From positions 22,897,501 to 22,961,500 of the forward strand of contig JARKIP010000023.1 of assembly GCA_029990175.1 (NCBI GenBank): 64,000 bases of DNA, in the 5' to 3' direction. Under the pieces are notes generated by a model. It searched no databases. It was given only the letters and a program-made list of their open reading frames with translations, and was not told the origin of the DNA. Each line of letters opens with the position of its first letter. Within the stretch, counting starts at the first letter, position 1. This document shows, piece by piece, positions 44,634 to 56,574 of the stretch. This DNA comes from Petunia secreta. Lineage: Eukaryota; Streptophyta; Magnoliopsida; Solanales; Solanaceae. The position numbers and the translations under genes were made by a program.

Positions 44634-46496
44634 TTGTGCATTTTGGCCGTACCGCAATACCAGTTAAGGTCCAAAGGATCGATCCCAACACCTCCTCCGT
44701 TACCTACAAGGACAAGGAAGAGACGAAATATCATGGCTGAGTTCGACAAAGTTGGAAATGGAACTCCTGAGAAGCAAGGCGTGGTCGCCTATGAAAGCTA
44801 CGCTATGTTGGAACAGAGGCTGCTTGAGTTGGAGAATAGGATTCCTCTGACCCGTACTGATGAGATCACTATACCAAACCCAACTGCTCGCCCTCACGGC
44901 AAAGATCCATTTTACCCCGAAAGAGACATTCCTTACCCTACCCACACCGCACCACCAAAAGCACCACAAAACAAATTACCCTCCTTCACCGTTGAAACCA
45001 AAACCATCGCATCACCCACCAAGGACCATGAGATGTACGCATGGACTAAAGAAGACCCAGACAGCACCAAAGAGCAAGTACAATGGCTGGTTGAGAAGTT
45101 CAAGAAACTCCAAGATACTAAGGGAACCCGAGGGCTAGGTTATGAGGACCTCTGCTTGTATCCTGACTTGAAGCTGCCCGAAGGTTACAAGACACCTAAG
45201 TTCAACATGTTCGACGGTAGTGGAGATCCAATGGCTCATTTAAGATCTTAATGTGACAAGTTGATTGGAGTTGGACACGACGAAAAGATCCACATACAGC
45301 TGTTCAACCGCAGTCTAACTGGAGATGCACTAGTATGGTACTCTAACCAACAAACAAAGAAGTGGACGAGCTGGGAAGCAATGGCTGGAGACTTTGTTGA
45401 CAGTTTTGGGCACAACACTGATGCCATGCCCGACCGATTCTACTTAGAGAAATTGAAGAAGAAGCTCACTAAGACTTTTAGAGAGTTCGCAACTAGAAGG
45501 AGGGCTGAAGCCGCCAAAGTCCAACCTCCCATGGAAGATGCCGAGATATTGGCAACCTTCATTCGCATACAAGAAGATGTCTATTTCGAAAAAATGTTGA
45601 ATCTGCAAGATAAGAAGTTTGGAGAGTTGATCAAGATTGGTGACATGGTCGAAGATGGACTAAAGACTGGAAGGATTGTTAGTCTGGCCGCACTACAAGC
45701 TGCTAATAAAGCCTTACAAGCCGGTAGCACTACCACCTCAAGAAAGAAGAAGGACGATGTCTCCTTCGTGGCCGCATCACTTGACCACTCCCCTACTCAC
45801 AACCACTACTACCAAACACCTCCTCCCTTCTACCCATACATACCACCCACATCCACATACCCGGTCTATAACACCCAGCCCATGTACCAAAACCCACCAC
45901 CACAAAGACCAACCTACCCACAAAGTCCTCACTACCGAAATACCAACACCTATTCAACAAGGCCTCACGCTAATAACAACCCAAGACCCAAAAGAAACTA
46001 CACCCCGTTGGCTGAATCTCGCACCCAGTTGTTCGAGAGACTCAAAGCAGTCGGTCACATAGTACCCGTGCCATTTAAAATTCCTGTTAGAATGACACCC
46101 TATTTTGATCAAACCAAAACTTGTGCCTAGCACTCTAGAGGACTTGGTCACGATACTGAAAAGTGCTACGCCTTGAAGGACAAAATACAAGACTTGATCG
46201 ACCAAAAGGTGATACACTTTAAGACCCCGAATGTACACAACAATCCTTTGCCTAATCATGGAAACAATAGGGAGAACCTGATCGAGTTGGATGAAGAATG
46301 CAACTTAGAAGGGACTATCGTCAAGGAAACAGAAAGGGTACCAGCCACCGCTTCATTCGCTCAAGCCGCTACAGCACCAAAGCCCATTGAGGTAGAAGTG
46401 GCTCCCAAATTCTATGTCGATGTGGTTCCACCATACAGCGACAAGGCGGTACCTGTAGACTATGAAAGGGAGAAGAGGAACAAGTCTGTAGTTTAG
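44634..46496 (+). pseudogene. Ogre gag (one frame, in-frame stops)
   Basis: One reading frame runs from about 44634 through TAA (45249), TAG (46128) and TAG (46494) and continues into the protease. It contains a retrotransposon gag core (FNMFDGSGDPMAHLRS, stop, CDKLIGVG; LFNRSLTGDALVWYS), a Pro/Tyr/Thr-rich segment and a knuckle-like end (CA, stop, HSRGLGHDTEKCYALKDKI). The stops replace codons where the family has Tyr or Gln. This is structural protein of the virus-like particle. Confidence 0.88.
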
Positions 46497-47183
46497 ACAG
46501 TTGCCGCACCAGGGATGACTAGGAGTGGGAGGATTTACACTCCCGAGCACCTCGTTCAAGATAGGCGAGGCATTAGCAAGGAAGAGTCCGAGGGACTATG
46601 GAAGAAGGTGCAAGCAAAGGAGTACTCCGTAGTTGAGCACTTGGGCAAAACTCCAGCACAAATCTCTGTTCTGGCTTTGCTCCTCAAATCGGAGAGCCAC
46701 CGAAGTGCTTTGATGAAGGTGTTGGACGAAGCACATATTCCAGTGGACACTTCAGTTGAAAACCTGGCTAGCATGGTTGGACAAGTCATGGAGGCCAACC
46801 GAATTGCTTTTCACGGAGATGAGCTACCACCTGAATGGTTGAATCACAATAAAGCTTTACACGTCACTGTCAAATGCAAAGACTGGTTCATGGGAAGAGT
46901 TCTGATCGACGGAGGTTCTGGTCTGAACATATGCCCGTTCATCACTCTGAAAAGAATGGGAATTGACCAAAGCAAGATAAGGGAGAGCGAAATGAATGTG
47001 AAGGCGGTTGATGGGTCGCAAAGAAGCACCATTGGGGAGATTGACCGACTATCATGGTTGGTCCCGTGGAGTTCACTGTTGAGTTCCATGTCATGGACAT
47101 CTCTGCTTCTTACAATCTGCTACTGGGGAGGCCTTGGATCCATATGGCTGGTACGGTGCCTTCTACATTGCACCAAACTGTGA
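46497..47183 (+). pseudogene. Ogre aspartic protease
   Basis: Same frame as gag. After MTRSGRIYTPEHL come conserved helices (ISVLALLLKSESHRSALMKVL) and the retropepsin site VLIDGGSGLNICP with its catalytic Asp. The frame is lost at about 47050-47180, near the usual LLGRPW region, which appears in another frame. Confidence 0.88.
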
Positions 47184-48001
47184 AGTTCGAATAGGACCAC
47201 AACAAGGTAGTAGTGCTCAGTGAGGGGAACAATTCTATCTACAATGAGCAAATCATACCAGCAATCGAAAGGAACACTTGTGAGGGACAAACATTCTATA
47301 TTGTAGAGCTTCTGGGAGCAATACAAGGCACTCGTGAAGGATGCCGCAAGAACTACAATTCAGGTTGGAATACCAAAGACAATGTCCAAGGAGGTTACAC
47401 TGCACACGTTGCCCCCAAGTTGTTCAACACACCGCCTGGGGTTGGAGAAAGAAAGAGGAACTTTTACAGTGCTTATTGGGATAGCCGAGGCAAAGGCTAC
47501 GAAGGAAGGAACTTGGTCTGGGAGCCAGTCATGTCTGATTAGGGAGTGCCCTCACGCGAATTTCGTGAGACCCTACCGGCTAAGACCGAGAAGCGGCCAA
47601 TGTACTCACCCAATGCTCATCCCAATTGGAAACGCATCTCTGAAGAAACAAGGGGAAAGAAAGTGTGGATACCCAAAGCACCTGAACCTATGGAGGTGGT
47701 GATCGAAGAGCCATATGTACTCCCACAACGTGCAAAATGGCCCGGGGACTGGGTTATATGCATCATGATCAAGCAAGGCTATGAACCGGACAAAGGTTTG
47801 GGCAAGAACTTGGATGGTATGGTCGAGCGAATCAGAATTGCGATGAGGCCCGACAACGAGAACGCTGGCATAGGGTACATTGTGACTTATGAAAAGAGCA
47901 TGGAAGAAGCATCACTGGATTTCAAGTTCTATAAGAAAAGCACCAAGACTCTCTTGTATATCTTCGTCTCATCGGGATACTAGGGTGGTCGAAAAGGGGA
48001 G
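47184..48001 (+). pseudogene. Ogre protease-RT spacer with G-patch-like segment
   Basis: Frames 47213-47542 and 47546-47983. The latter has a G-patch-like signature (KQGYEPDKGLGKNLDGMV) typical of the region between protease and RT in Tat/Ogre elements. G-patches bind RNA or helicases; the role in retroelements is not established. Confidence 0.7.
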
Positions 48002-49267
48002 GTGTCCGCAGCACAAGGAGTGGAGCCGAAAGTAGCTGATGCTGAAGAGGATCTGCTGGCAAGAATGCAAAATCTATTCATAGCTGATGAAGACTGCTGT
48101 GTGATCCTGGAAGAACATATTGATCCTCCTGGACTGACAAAGCCTGGATCTGGAGCGGCACTGAACAACTGGATCAGCAACTGGACCCGAGCTTACCGTG
48201 GACCTTGCATTTATACTAATAATCCCATTGAGTCCACAATCGCAACGTGTAATGAAACAATGGAGCTTGGAGAAGCTAGAGTTGATTATGATGATTTTGG
48301 TGAAACTACACAAGAAGAAATTGAGAGATTTGAAAAGAAACCTAAGCCAAACCTCGAGGACACCGAGGTGATAAACTTAGGAGATGAGGAAATTGTGAAA
48401 GAGATAAGGATCAGTGTACATCTCAATACCGAGGACAAAAAGCGATATACTGAGTTTCTTAAAGAATATGAGGACGTATTCGCCTGGTAGTACGATGACA
48501 TTACTGGCATAAGCACGGATGCGGTAGCTCACAAATTACCTATCAATCTGGGCTTTCCGCCAGTCAAACAAAAGGCCCGAACCTTCAAGTCATCAGTTCT
48601 GTTGAAAATTGGTGAAGAGGTAACTAAGCAGCTCAATGCAAGGATTCTGAAAACGGTCAAGTATCCAATTTGTTTGGCTAACATCGTCCTAGTGCCGAAG
48701 AAAGATGGAAAACTCCGAGTTTGTGTGGATTACAGAGACCTAAATAGAGCAAGCCTGAAAGATGATTTTCCTCTGCCAAACATACATATCCTGATTGATA
48801 ATTGCGCAAAACATGAACTGCAATCCTTCGTGGACTGTTTCGCTGGTTGTCATCAAGTTCTCATAGATAAAGAGGATGTCGAGAAGACAGCCTTCACTAT
48901 ATTTTGGGGAACTTATTGCTACAAAGTTATGCCATTCGGTTTAAAGAATGCTGGGGCAACTTATATGAGGGCTATGACAACTATGTTCCATGACCTAATG
49001 CACAAGGAGATTGAAGTCTATGTAGATGACGTGATCATTAAATCAAAGAAGAGTTCGGAGCATCTTGACAACTTGCGCGAGTTTTTCAACCGCTTGCGAA
49101 AGTACAATTTGAAGCTAAATCCGGCAAAGTGTGATTTTGGTATTCCGGCAGGGAAGCTCTTAGGTTTCATCGTCAGTAGAAGGGGCATCAAGCTGGATCC
49201 GTCCAAGATCAAAGCCATCAAAGAATTACCACCACCAAAAAGCAAGAAAGAGGTTATGACCTTTTAG
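48002..49267 (+). pseudogene. Ogre reverse transcriptase
   Basis: One frame with a single TAG at 48488-48490 (FAW, stop, YDDITG). Landmarks: HKLPINLGFPPVKQK, VLVPKKDGKLRVCVDYRDLN, KTAFTIFWGTYCYKVMPFGL, the intact catalytic YVDD box followed by VIIKSKKSSEHL, and LLGFIVSRRGI. A frameshift after 49267 cuts off the next domain. Apart from the stop this is the best-preserved enzyme of the element. Confidence 0.92.
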
Positions 49268-49291
49268 GAAGGCTCAACTACATCAGCCGCT

Positions 49292-50390
49292 TTATAGCAC
49301 AATCCAGTCATCTGTGAGCCAATAATCAAGCTGCTGAAGAAAGATGCAGTGATCGAGTGGAGAGAGTATTGCTAAAAAGCATTTGATCGGATAAAGGAGT
49401 ACTTGTCTTGCCCACCTGTGCTGGTCCCACCTGAGCCTGGGCGACCTTTGATTTTGTACCTGTCCGTAGTAGACTCGGCCTTTGGTTGTGTATTGGGACA
49501 TCATGATTCAACTGGGAGGAAAGAGCAAGCAATATACTATCTAAGCAAGAAGTTCACTCCTTATGAAGCCAAGTACACATTGCTGGAGCGCACGTGCTGC
49601 GCTGACATGGATAGCACAAAAGTTGAGACACTACTTGACATCTTACTCAACGTTGCTGATCTCAAGGATGGACCCTCTCAAGTACATTTTCGAAAAGCCA
49701 ATGCCTACTGGAAAGCTGGCTAAATGGAAAATGCTGCTCAGTAAATTCGACATCATTTTTGTCACTCAAAAGACGGTGAAAGCTCAAGCTTCGGCTGATC
49801 ATATGGCTGAGAATCCAGTGGGAGATGACTATGAACCTTTGCACACCTATTTCCCTGACGAAGAAGTCATGTTCGTTGGAGAAGATATCACCGAAGAATA
49901 TGACGGTTGGAGGCTATTCTTCGATGGAGCGGTCAATTTCAAAGGAGTCGACATTGGAGCGGTATTAGTTTCCGAGACTGGATAACACTATCCTGTCACG
50001 GCCAAACTAAGGTTTCCTTGCACCAACAACATGGAGGAGTACGAAGCTTGTATTTTGGGTCTTAGATTTGCAGTGGACATGAATATACAAGAGCTATTAG
50101 CAATCGAGGATTCTGACTTACTGATTCACCAAGCTCGAGGAGAATGGACTGCAAAGAATTTGAAGATATTGCCATACCTGGGGTGCATAAAGGGGTTGAA
50201 GAAAAGATTCACCAAGATAGAGTTTCGGCATGTACCTAGACTGCAAAATGAGTTCGCAGACGCTTTGGCTACCATATCTGCCATGATCAAGCATCCCGAC
50301 AAGAACTACATTGACCCAATACCCGTGACAGTGAGGAAGCAACCAGCCTACTGCTATCACGTGGAGGAAGAATCAGACGGACAGCCTTAG
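49292..50390 (+). pseudogene. Ogre dual RNase H
   Basis: The RT-linked RNase H lies at 49403-49723 and 49563-49985 in two frames (PGRPLILYLSVVDSAFGCVLGHH; IYYLSKKFTPYEAKYTLLE). The second, archaeal-type RNase H follows. It starts WRLFFDGAVNFKGVDIGAVL and, after a TAA at about 49984, continues 50031-50390 with NMEEYEACILGL, IEDSDLLIHQ and FADALATI. The two-RNase-H arrangement marks the Tat/Ogre lineage. Confidence 0.85.
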
Positions 50391-50446
50391 TTCTACGACA
50401 TCAAAGGATCTCTCAAAGACGGTAGTTATCCATAGAACGCAACAAA

Positions 50447-51735
50447 TGTTGCTCCCAAATGCACATCCAAGTATACGTGGTCGACAAGTAATAAAGTAGT
50501 GAGTCGAGTATCGTTCCCAAGAGGACTAGTGTTAATGACTATGTTCTAGCAAACAATTTCCTAAAAACTATTCAGGGATCTTTTTCAATAGTGGTTGTGA
50601 TTTTTACTAACTAAAGGAAATAATTAAAAACAAGTAACTGAAGTCAAGTAATAGAGCAAATTCTAGGTTGTTATCAATAAAAGAGAAACGGTCCAGGGTT
50701 AGAGCTACGAACAATGCAGTTGAGTTTTCCAGTTGATTCTACTTCTTAATTTCCTGGATTGCTAACTAACAGGTTAATTATATTTGTGAAAACCTGTCAA
50801 TTCTTCACGAGACTATGCAAGCTACTCTAACGCCTATATTTCTATGGAATTAAATCTCATGCATGCATTAAAGAACTTTGTATTTAGCTAAGCAAGGAGA
50901 ATAGGTATATGTCTATCCTACCCGCAAATCGATTCCCTAATACCCAGGTTCACAATCAAACCTTATTCTTTCTTATTTGCATTTACAGGTTCCCTCTGTC
51001 GAGTTCAACTTGTAAACCATAGATAGTGTTCAATTATCAGGCCTCAATAACCAAAAAATCAGGCTCAAGAAAGAATAAACAATCTGTTATGGTAAATCAA
51101 TAGATAGAAATCAACTTTCAAACATCAACGTTCATGTATTTTCTCTAACCCTAGAACGATATGTTTAGCTACGCATATTCATATTAACAACACAAGAATT
51201 CATGGAAGAAATATGAAAGACTGTAATAGATGATGTAAAGGAATTAAACCCTTGGTTCAATGTGTTAGGAACTCCAAAAATTCGACCTCCTACTAAAAAC
51301 GAAATTAATAACTATTTATAGTGTTTACAAAGTCTTCCCATAAGTTAATCCAAAGTCTAAACTAAGTTGGAAAAGTTGGGATCGCTGAAATAAAAGCCAC
51401 AGGGTAAGCCTCGCGTGTCTCATTATTTTTGGAAGTCGTGCGCCATAGCCCATGGGTCGCATGGCTTATGGCTTTTGAAAGTCTGAAACTATGACATATC
51501 GATAGCTTGCTCCATAGCTTGCCTTCTAATGTCATATCCCACAATTAGCTAAGTTCATCAGTTCTTGCTCGATTTTATCCATCTTCACTCCATTTGCACT
51601 CGTGTTCATCCAAATCATTCGTAAAATCACAAACACAATAAGTGAGCGCGACAATCACAATTATTTAGTGCAATGGGCGAATAACGTATCAAAATGTGAG
51701 GAAATATTAAGGTAAAATAGGCAATATTGCCAAAC
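50447..51735. mobile_element. 1.3-kb insertion inside Ogre pol
   Basis: Polyprotein similarity stops at about 50445 (a DGSYP, stop, NAT-like segment) and resumes at about 51736 (LQKKTLRRL-like). In between is non-coding AT-rich DNA beginning with a gtatacgtggtcgacaagta-type word. caaca occurs on both sides (about 50442 and 51737) as a possible 5-bp target duplication. Element ends share only atgtt. Class unknown. Confidence 0.6.
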
Positions 51736-52928
51736 ATCAACAAGCCTCCAAAAGAAGACACTGAGAAGGTTAGCAAGTGGTTTCTTTCTGAACAGAGAAT
51801 TTTTGTACAAGAAGACACCTGGTCTAGGTTTGTTGAGATGCGTGGACGCAAAAGAAGCCGCTAAATTGTTAGAAGAGGTACAATCTGGGGCGTGTGGCCC
51901 ACACATGAATGGTTTTGTGCTTGCAAAGAAGATTTTGAAGCTGGCTATTTCTGGATGACAATGGAACATGACTGCATATAGCACGCAAAGAAATGCCATC
52001 AATGCCAAGTTCACGGAGATATGATTCGAGTGCCTCCCAATGAACTGAACATTATGGGATCACCTTGGCCTTTTGCTGCCTGGGGAATGGATGTCATAGG
52101 ACCTATCGAGCCAGCCGCTTCCAATGGGCATTGCTTCATACTGGTGGCCCCTGACTATTTTACCAAGTGGGTAGAAACTGCATCATACAAATCAGTAACA
52201 AAGAAAGTGGTGTCAAACTTTGTCCGTGATAAGATGATCTGCCGATTTGGCATCCCTGAATCTATCATCACTGACAATGGGTCCAATCTCAACAGTGACC
52301 TAATGAAAGCAACATGTGAGGTCTTCAAGATCAAGCATCGCAACTCCACTACGTACAGACCTCAAATGAATGGTACGGTCGAGGCGGCCAATAAAACATC
52401 AAGAGGATATTGCGCAAAATGACAGACACTTCAAAGCAATGGCATGAGAATCTACCCTATGCCCTATTAGGGTACCGCACCACAATGAGAACATCAACAG
52501 GGACTACTCCTTATTTGTTGGTGTACGGAACCGAAGCAGTGATACCCGCGGAGGTCGAGATACCATCTTTGAGAATCATCCAAGAGACACAATTGAAAGA
52601 TGCTGAATAGATCAAAGGAAGAATAGAGCAATTGGCCCTCATCGATGGCAAGATATTGAATGCGATATGTCATGGGAAATTATATCAGAGGAGGATGACT
52701 AAGGCATTCAGCAAGAAAGTTCGAGAGAGATTCTTTGAACATGGGCAGTTAGTACTGAAGAAAATATTTCCAAATCAAGAAGAAGCAAAAGGCAAGTTTG
52801 CACCAAACTGGCAAGGGTCGTACATGGTTCACCGAGTTCTGAGAGGAGCATTAATATTGGCAGAGATGGACGGAGAAGTTTGGCCAAAACCGATCAACTC
52901 AGATGCTGTCAAAAGTTACTATGTATAA
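51736..52928 (+). pseudogene. Ogre integrase
   Basis: The zinc-finger part (about 51740-52020) reads GLLRCVDAKEAAKLLEEVQ and CGPHMNGFVLAKKIL with shifts. The core 52021-52422 has D in GMDVIGPI, D in ITDNGSNL and E in MNGTVEAANK. Frames 52410-52610 and 52632-52928 carry the C-terminal domain (ENLPYALLGYRTT; VLKKIFPNQEEAKGKFAPNW). Frame breaks occur at about 52020, 52415 and 52610. Confidence 0.9.
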
Positions 52929-53088
52929 GGATTTGTACTGATTAGTGATTCCCCATTTCTGAAATACATTATGTAATCTGAACTACGTCACGACCTGATT
53001 CCCCAAATGGGATACGTAGGCAACCTATTCAAGATTCGGTCACATAAATACAAAAAATTCATTTTCCCCACAAAGCAAACCCAGGGCA

Positions 53089-53219
53089 GAATTTTTTGAG
53101 GAATTCTCAAAAATTCCCAAAGGACAAACATACTTGACACTGGGACAGAAATTTTTGAGGACCTCTCAAAAATTTCAAATGCAAACTGGAGCAGAATTTT
53201 GAGGGCGCCTTCAAAATTC
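53089..53219 (+). other. three successive hairpins in Ogre 3' region
   Basis: Inverted repeats at 53089-53116, 53148-53176 and 53194-53219. Each has a gaa(t)tttttgag-type left arm and a ctcaaaaattc-type right arm; sequences vary but pairing is kept. Centres are about 60 and 44 bp apart. Could act as RNA structures; function unknown. Confidence 0.65.
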
Positions 53220-53524
53220 ATTTGGAACGGCATAAAGGACGAGAACTTTGGCTTTACACAACGCGACTTGTGACTCAATGGGATAAAATATTTTATTTCA
53301 TTTTCTTTCTTATAAAAGCTTTTTAAAATCATTTTCATTATATACTATTTTATGCATATCCCTATCAGCTCGGCCAAGATCTCAGCACTCATGGACGAAT
53401 GCAAAACAAGCCAAGAATGCACAAACCAAACCTCCCCCCCTCCCGTACAACTCATCAATCTTTCTTTGGATGCAGGCATGAAAGATACTTAATCAACAAT
53501 GCACGACAGATACGCTTCGACGAA

Positions 53525-54225
53525 AAGGTTTGTCATTTAAATTAACTGAGGGCACACAACCCGAAGCGCCGATTAAGGGTACACAGCCCGATATCGATTT
53601 GTCATTTAAATTAGCTGAGGGTACACAACCCGAAGCGTCGATTGAGGGTAGATAGCTCGATATTGATTTGTCATTTAAATTAGCTGAGGGCACACAACCC
53701 GAAGCGTCGATTGAGGGTACACAGCCTGATATCGATTTGTCATTTTAAATTAGCTGAGGGCACACAACCCGAAGCATCGATTCAGGGTACAGCCCGATAT
53801 CGATTTGTCATTTTAAATTAGCTAAGGGCACACAACCCGAAGCATCGGTGGAGGGTACACAGTCCGATATCGATTTGTCATTTAAATTAGTCGAGGGCAC
53901 ATAACCCGAATCGTCGGTTGAGGGTACACATCCCAATATCGATTTGTCATTTTAAATTAGCTGAGGGCACACAACCTGAAGCATCGATTGAGGGTACACA
54001 ACCCGATATCGATTTGTCGTTTTAAATTAGCTGAGGGCGCGGAACCCGAGGCGTCGATTGAGGGTACACAGCCCGATATCGATTTATATTTTAAATTAGC
54101 TGAGGGCACACAACCCAAGGCATCAGTTAAGGGTACACAGCCCGATATCGATTCGCATTTCTATTTTCTTTGCAGAGGGTACACAGCCCAATGCACCGAC
54201 GGAGGGCATACAACCCGATGTCGAA
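53525..54225. repeat. minisatellite, ~70-bp unit, about ten copies
   Basis: Units contain gatttgtcatttaaattag, ctgagggcacacaacccgaa and gagggtacacagcccgatat. The last unit is truncated near 54220. Short open frames within it are by-products of the repeat. Tandem arrays in the 3' region are known for Tat-type elements. Confidence 0.92.
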
Positions 54226-54326
54226 TCTAACATGCTACAGCAAAAGACACACAATTATGGCATGGTAGAAACAATTTCATACTGCAAGAATCCTGGAAAG
54301 ACAATCCAGCCCAGCAGGAAAGGACG

Positions 54327-54327
<1 letters not shown>

Positions 54328-54371
<44 letters not shown>
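54328..54371. repeat. (TA)n microsatellite at plastid-DNA junction
   Basis: About 22 TA units directly abutting the atpB fragment, suggesting the junction arose at or was expanded from a TA-rich break. Confidence 0.93.
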
Positions 54372-54374
<3 letters not shown>

Positions 54375-55000
54375 ACTACTTTAATTCCTGTTTCAAAAAT
54401 CGCTAATTTTGTATCCAACTGTATAAAGGCGGGCGCAGATCTATGAATAGGAGACATTGTACTAGTATCTACAGGCCCTAAATTATCAACAGGCTCTCCG
54501 AGCACGTTAAAAATTCGTCCCAGAGTCGCTCCACCGACCGGAACACTTATAGCAGCTCCTGTGTCAATCACTTCCATTCCTCTCGTTAGACCGTCTGTAG
54601 CACTCATAGCTACAGCCCTAACTCGATTATTTCCTAATAATTGTTGTACCTCACAACTCACATTAATTGGTTGACCAACACTATCTCGACCTTGAACTAC
54701 CAGAGCGTTATAAATATTCGGCATCTTGCCCGGGGGAAAGGCTACATCTAGTACCGGACCGATGATTTGGATAACACGCCCCAGGTTTTTTTTTTCAAGC
54801 GTGGAAACCCCAGAACCCGAAGTAGTAGGATTGATTCTCATAATAATAAAATAAATATGTCGAAATTTTTTTGCAAAAATTATCGAATTCAAAATAAATG
54901 TCCGCTAGCACGTCGATCGGTTAATTCAATAAAATGGGAATTGGCACTCGATTTCGTAGGCACCATGCAATTGAACCAATTCAATTGTTTACTTATTCGA
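54369..55000 (-). pseudogene. atpB: nuclear copy of plastid DNA: 5' atpB and its upstream region
   Basis: From the ATG at 54841 leftwards the minus strand encodes the first ~157 residues of the chloroplast ATP synthase beta subunit in one open frame (MRINPTTSGSGVSTLEKKN start, GPVLDVAFPPGKMPNIYNAL, GGATLGRIFNVLGEP, ETGIKVVD end), then runs into the (TA)n. To the right, 54842 to about 55000 matches the plastid atpB upstream region (cataataataaaataaatat, gtccgctagcacgtcgatcgg). The catalytic P-loop region is absent. A few amino acids differ from what I expect of a plastid copy, consistent with nuclear decay. The right boundary is approximate. Confidence 0.93.
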
Positions 55001-55195
55001 TGAGACTGATATATATATATCAGCGAAACAGAGAGAATGAAAGGAAAAAATGCCAGAAAATAAGAAAAGTGGCCGGGAAAAAGTAGAATTTTCACCCTGA
55101 AACATTCAGGTAATGGTCCTAATATATTATTTGAGTTTATTACGTGTGTTTAAATATATTTTGACGGTGTAAATTGAGATATTAGACATCGTCCC

Positions 55196-55800
55196 AACTG
55201 ACACGACCCGGAATCCGGTTAGGCCGTGCGGGCACCCGACATTCTTCCCTAGACCCGTCGGGCGAACCCTTATCAATTAAATTAGGAAAATAAATATAAT
55301 TCAATTTATAAATAATAACAAGACTTAGAAAAAGAAGCACAGACATACTGATACCTCTAAGCTGTACAAAAGAAATTACAGCTGACTACTCACATACTAG
55401 GTTTAGGGTTATCCAGACTAGACATCTAAGAATACAAAAAGAAGACAGATACCTCCTGAAGGGAGAAAAATGCAACTGAAATAACAACCAATAATATGGT
55501 GGCCATCCGGGATAAAAGCTGGCTCACCCTGACAGCTGGAGTCGTCTTCGCTCCTTCACAACGTGGCGAATTCAATCCCGGAGCGAACCTGCCGAAACGG
55601 AATAGATAGACAAGAAACCAAAAAAAACAAACAAGGGTGAGTCAAAAGGACTTAATAAGTGGGGCAGACTAGCCACCTCAAAGAATAGGATAGCTAGTCA
55701 GGGAGAAGAAACAGATAAACCAAATTCCTCTTGTTTAAATTATAAAAGGGCAGAGCCAGATAACAACCGTAAACACGTATGAAACCATAAACTCAACTAG
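55196..55800. mobile_element. fragment resembling a tgtcacgaccc-type gypsy LTR
   Basis: Begins gacacgacccggaatccggt and has gggcaccc and gggcgaaccc words, resembling the start of the LTR at 30241 (tgtcacgacccaattttcgg, then ggcgaacc). No ends or target duplications found, so likely a fragment captured in the Ogre 3' region. Confidence 0.5.
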
Positions 55801-55884
55801 GGATACGAGCCAGAAACATATCAACAAATAAGCAATGCACATATAAGCAGGATAGTAGTCATGTATCGTAAGTCTACCCAATAG

Positions 55885-55924
55885 TATGAAATGAGGTGAA
55901 ATGAAATGAAATGAAATGAAATGT
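55885..55924. repeat. (aaatg)n pentanucleotide microsatellite
   Basis: About six units of gaaat on the plus strand before the second minisatellite. Confidence 0.85.
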
Positions 55925-55964
55925 GATGCAAAGGGTCACATGTGCCCGTAATCCCATCCCGAAG

Positions 55965-56368
55965 CAGAATACTCCTGCATTCGAGGGGAATCCAATCTAA
56001 TAACCAACTGGAGCGGAATACTCCTGCTCCTGGGGCGGAATACTCCTGCACCCGATATAATATAAATCAGAGGCGGAATACTCCTGCACTCTCTTGGGGC
56101 GGAATACTCCTGCACCCGATATAATGTAAAAATGAGGCGGAATACTCCTGCACTCTCCTGGGACGGAATACTCCTGCACCCGATATAATGTAAAGCTGAG
56201 GCGGAATACTCCTGCACTCAATATCTGACATAAGAGCGGAATACTCCTGCTCTTGGGGCGGAATCCTCCTACCCTCAATATGATACAATGGAGCAGAATC
56301 CTCCTGCTCCTGGGGCGGAATACTCCTACCCTCAATATGATACAATGGAGCGGAATACTCCTGCTATA
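55965..56368. repeat. second minisatellite in Ogre 3' region
   Basis: Units carry gcggaatactcctgc with alternating tails (acccgatataatgtaaa or tcctggg). About 14 copies of the core. It ends in TA and CA runs (56366-56396). Long minus-strand frames here are repeat artefacts with a periodic Ser-Ile-Pro/Tyr-Ser-Ala-Pro pattern and are not genes. Confidence 0.9.
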
Positions 56369-56559
56369 TATATATATATACACACACACATACACATTAT
56401 GTTGCAAACGCATTTTCACGGCAAGAAACACACCCCGAGCAAAGAAAGCATTTCAGCCTGACACCCTACATCCTCTTAAGTCATAGGATCTTCTATAGTC
56501 ATGACAAAATTGGCTGCACTATCAACTTCTTTGCCCGAAGACTCTTTCATCATTCCCTG

Positions 56560-56574
56560 GCAAAGAGGGGCAGC
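56560..56574 (+). other. Ogre polypurine tract
   Basis: aaagaggggcagc immediately before the 3' LTR start tgttgacacc; primes plus-strand DNA synthesis. Confidence 0.85.

Noticed and set aside
53525..54225. CRISPR-like array
   Set aside because: Plant nuclear DNA. The tandem units have no unique spacers, so it is a minisatellite.
53493..54230. Repetitive ORFs on both strands
   Set aside because: By-products of the ~70-bp minisatellite in the Ogre 3' region.
54227..54892. Functional ATP synthase beta gene
   Set aside because: Only the first third is present, it is fused to a TA microsatellite and lacks the nucleotide-binding region; it is a plastid-derived fragment.
56067..56431. Long minus-strand ORFs with periodic Ser-Ile-Pro / Tyr-Ser-Ala-Pro peptides
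   Set aside because: They coincide exactly with the 55965-56368 minisatellite and are open in several frames because of the repeat unit, so they are not a gene.
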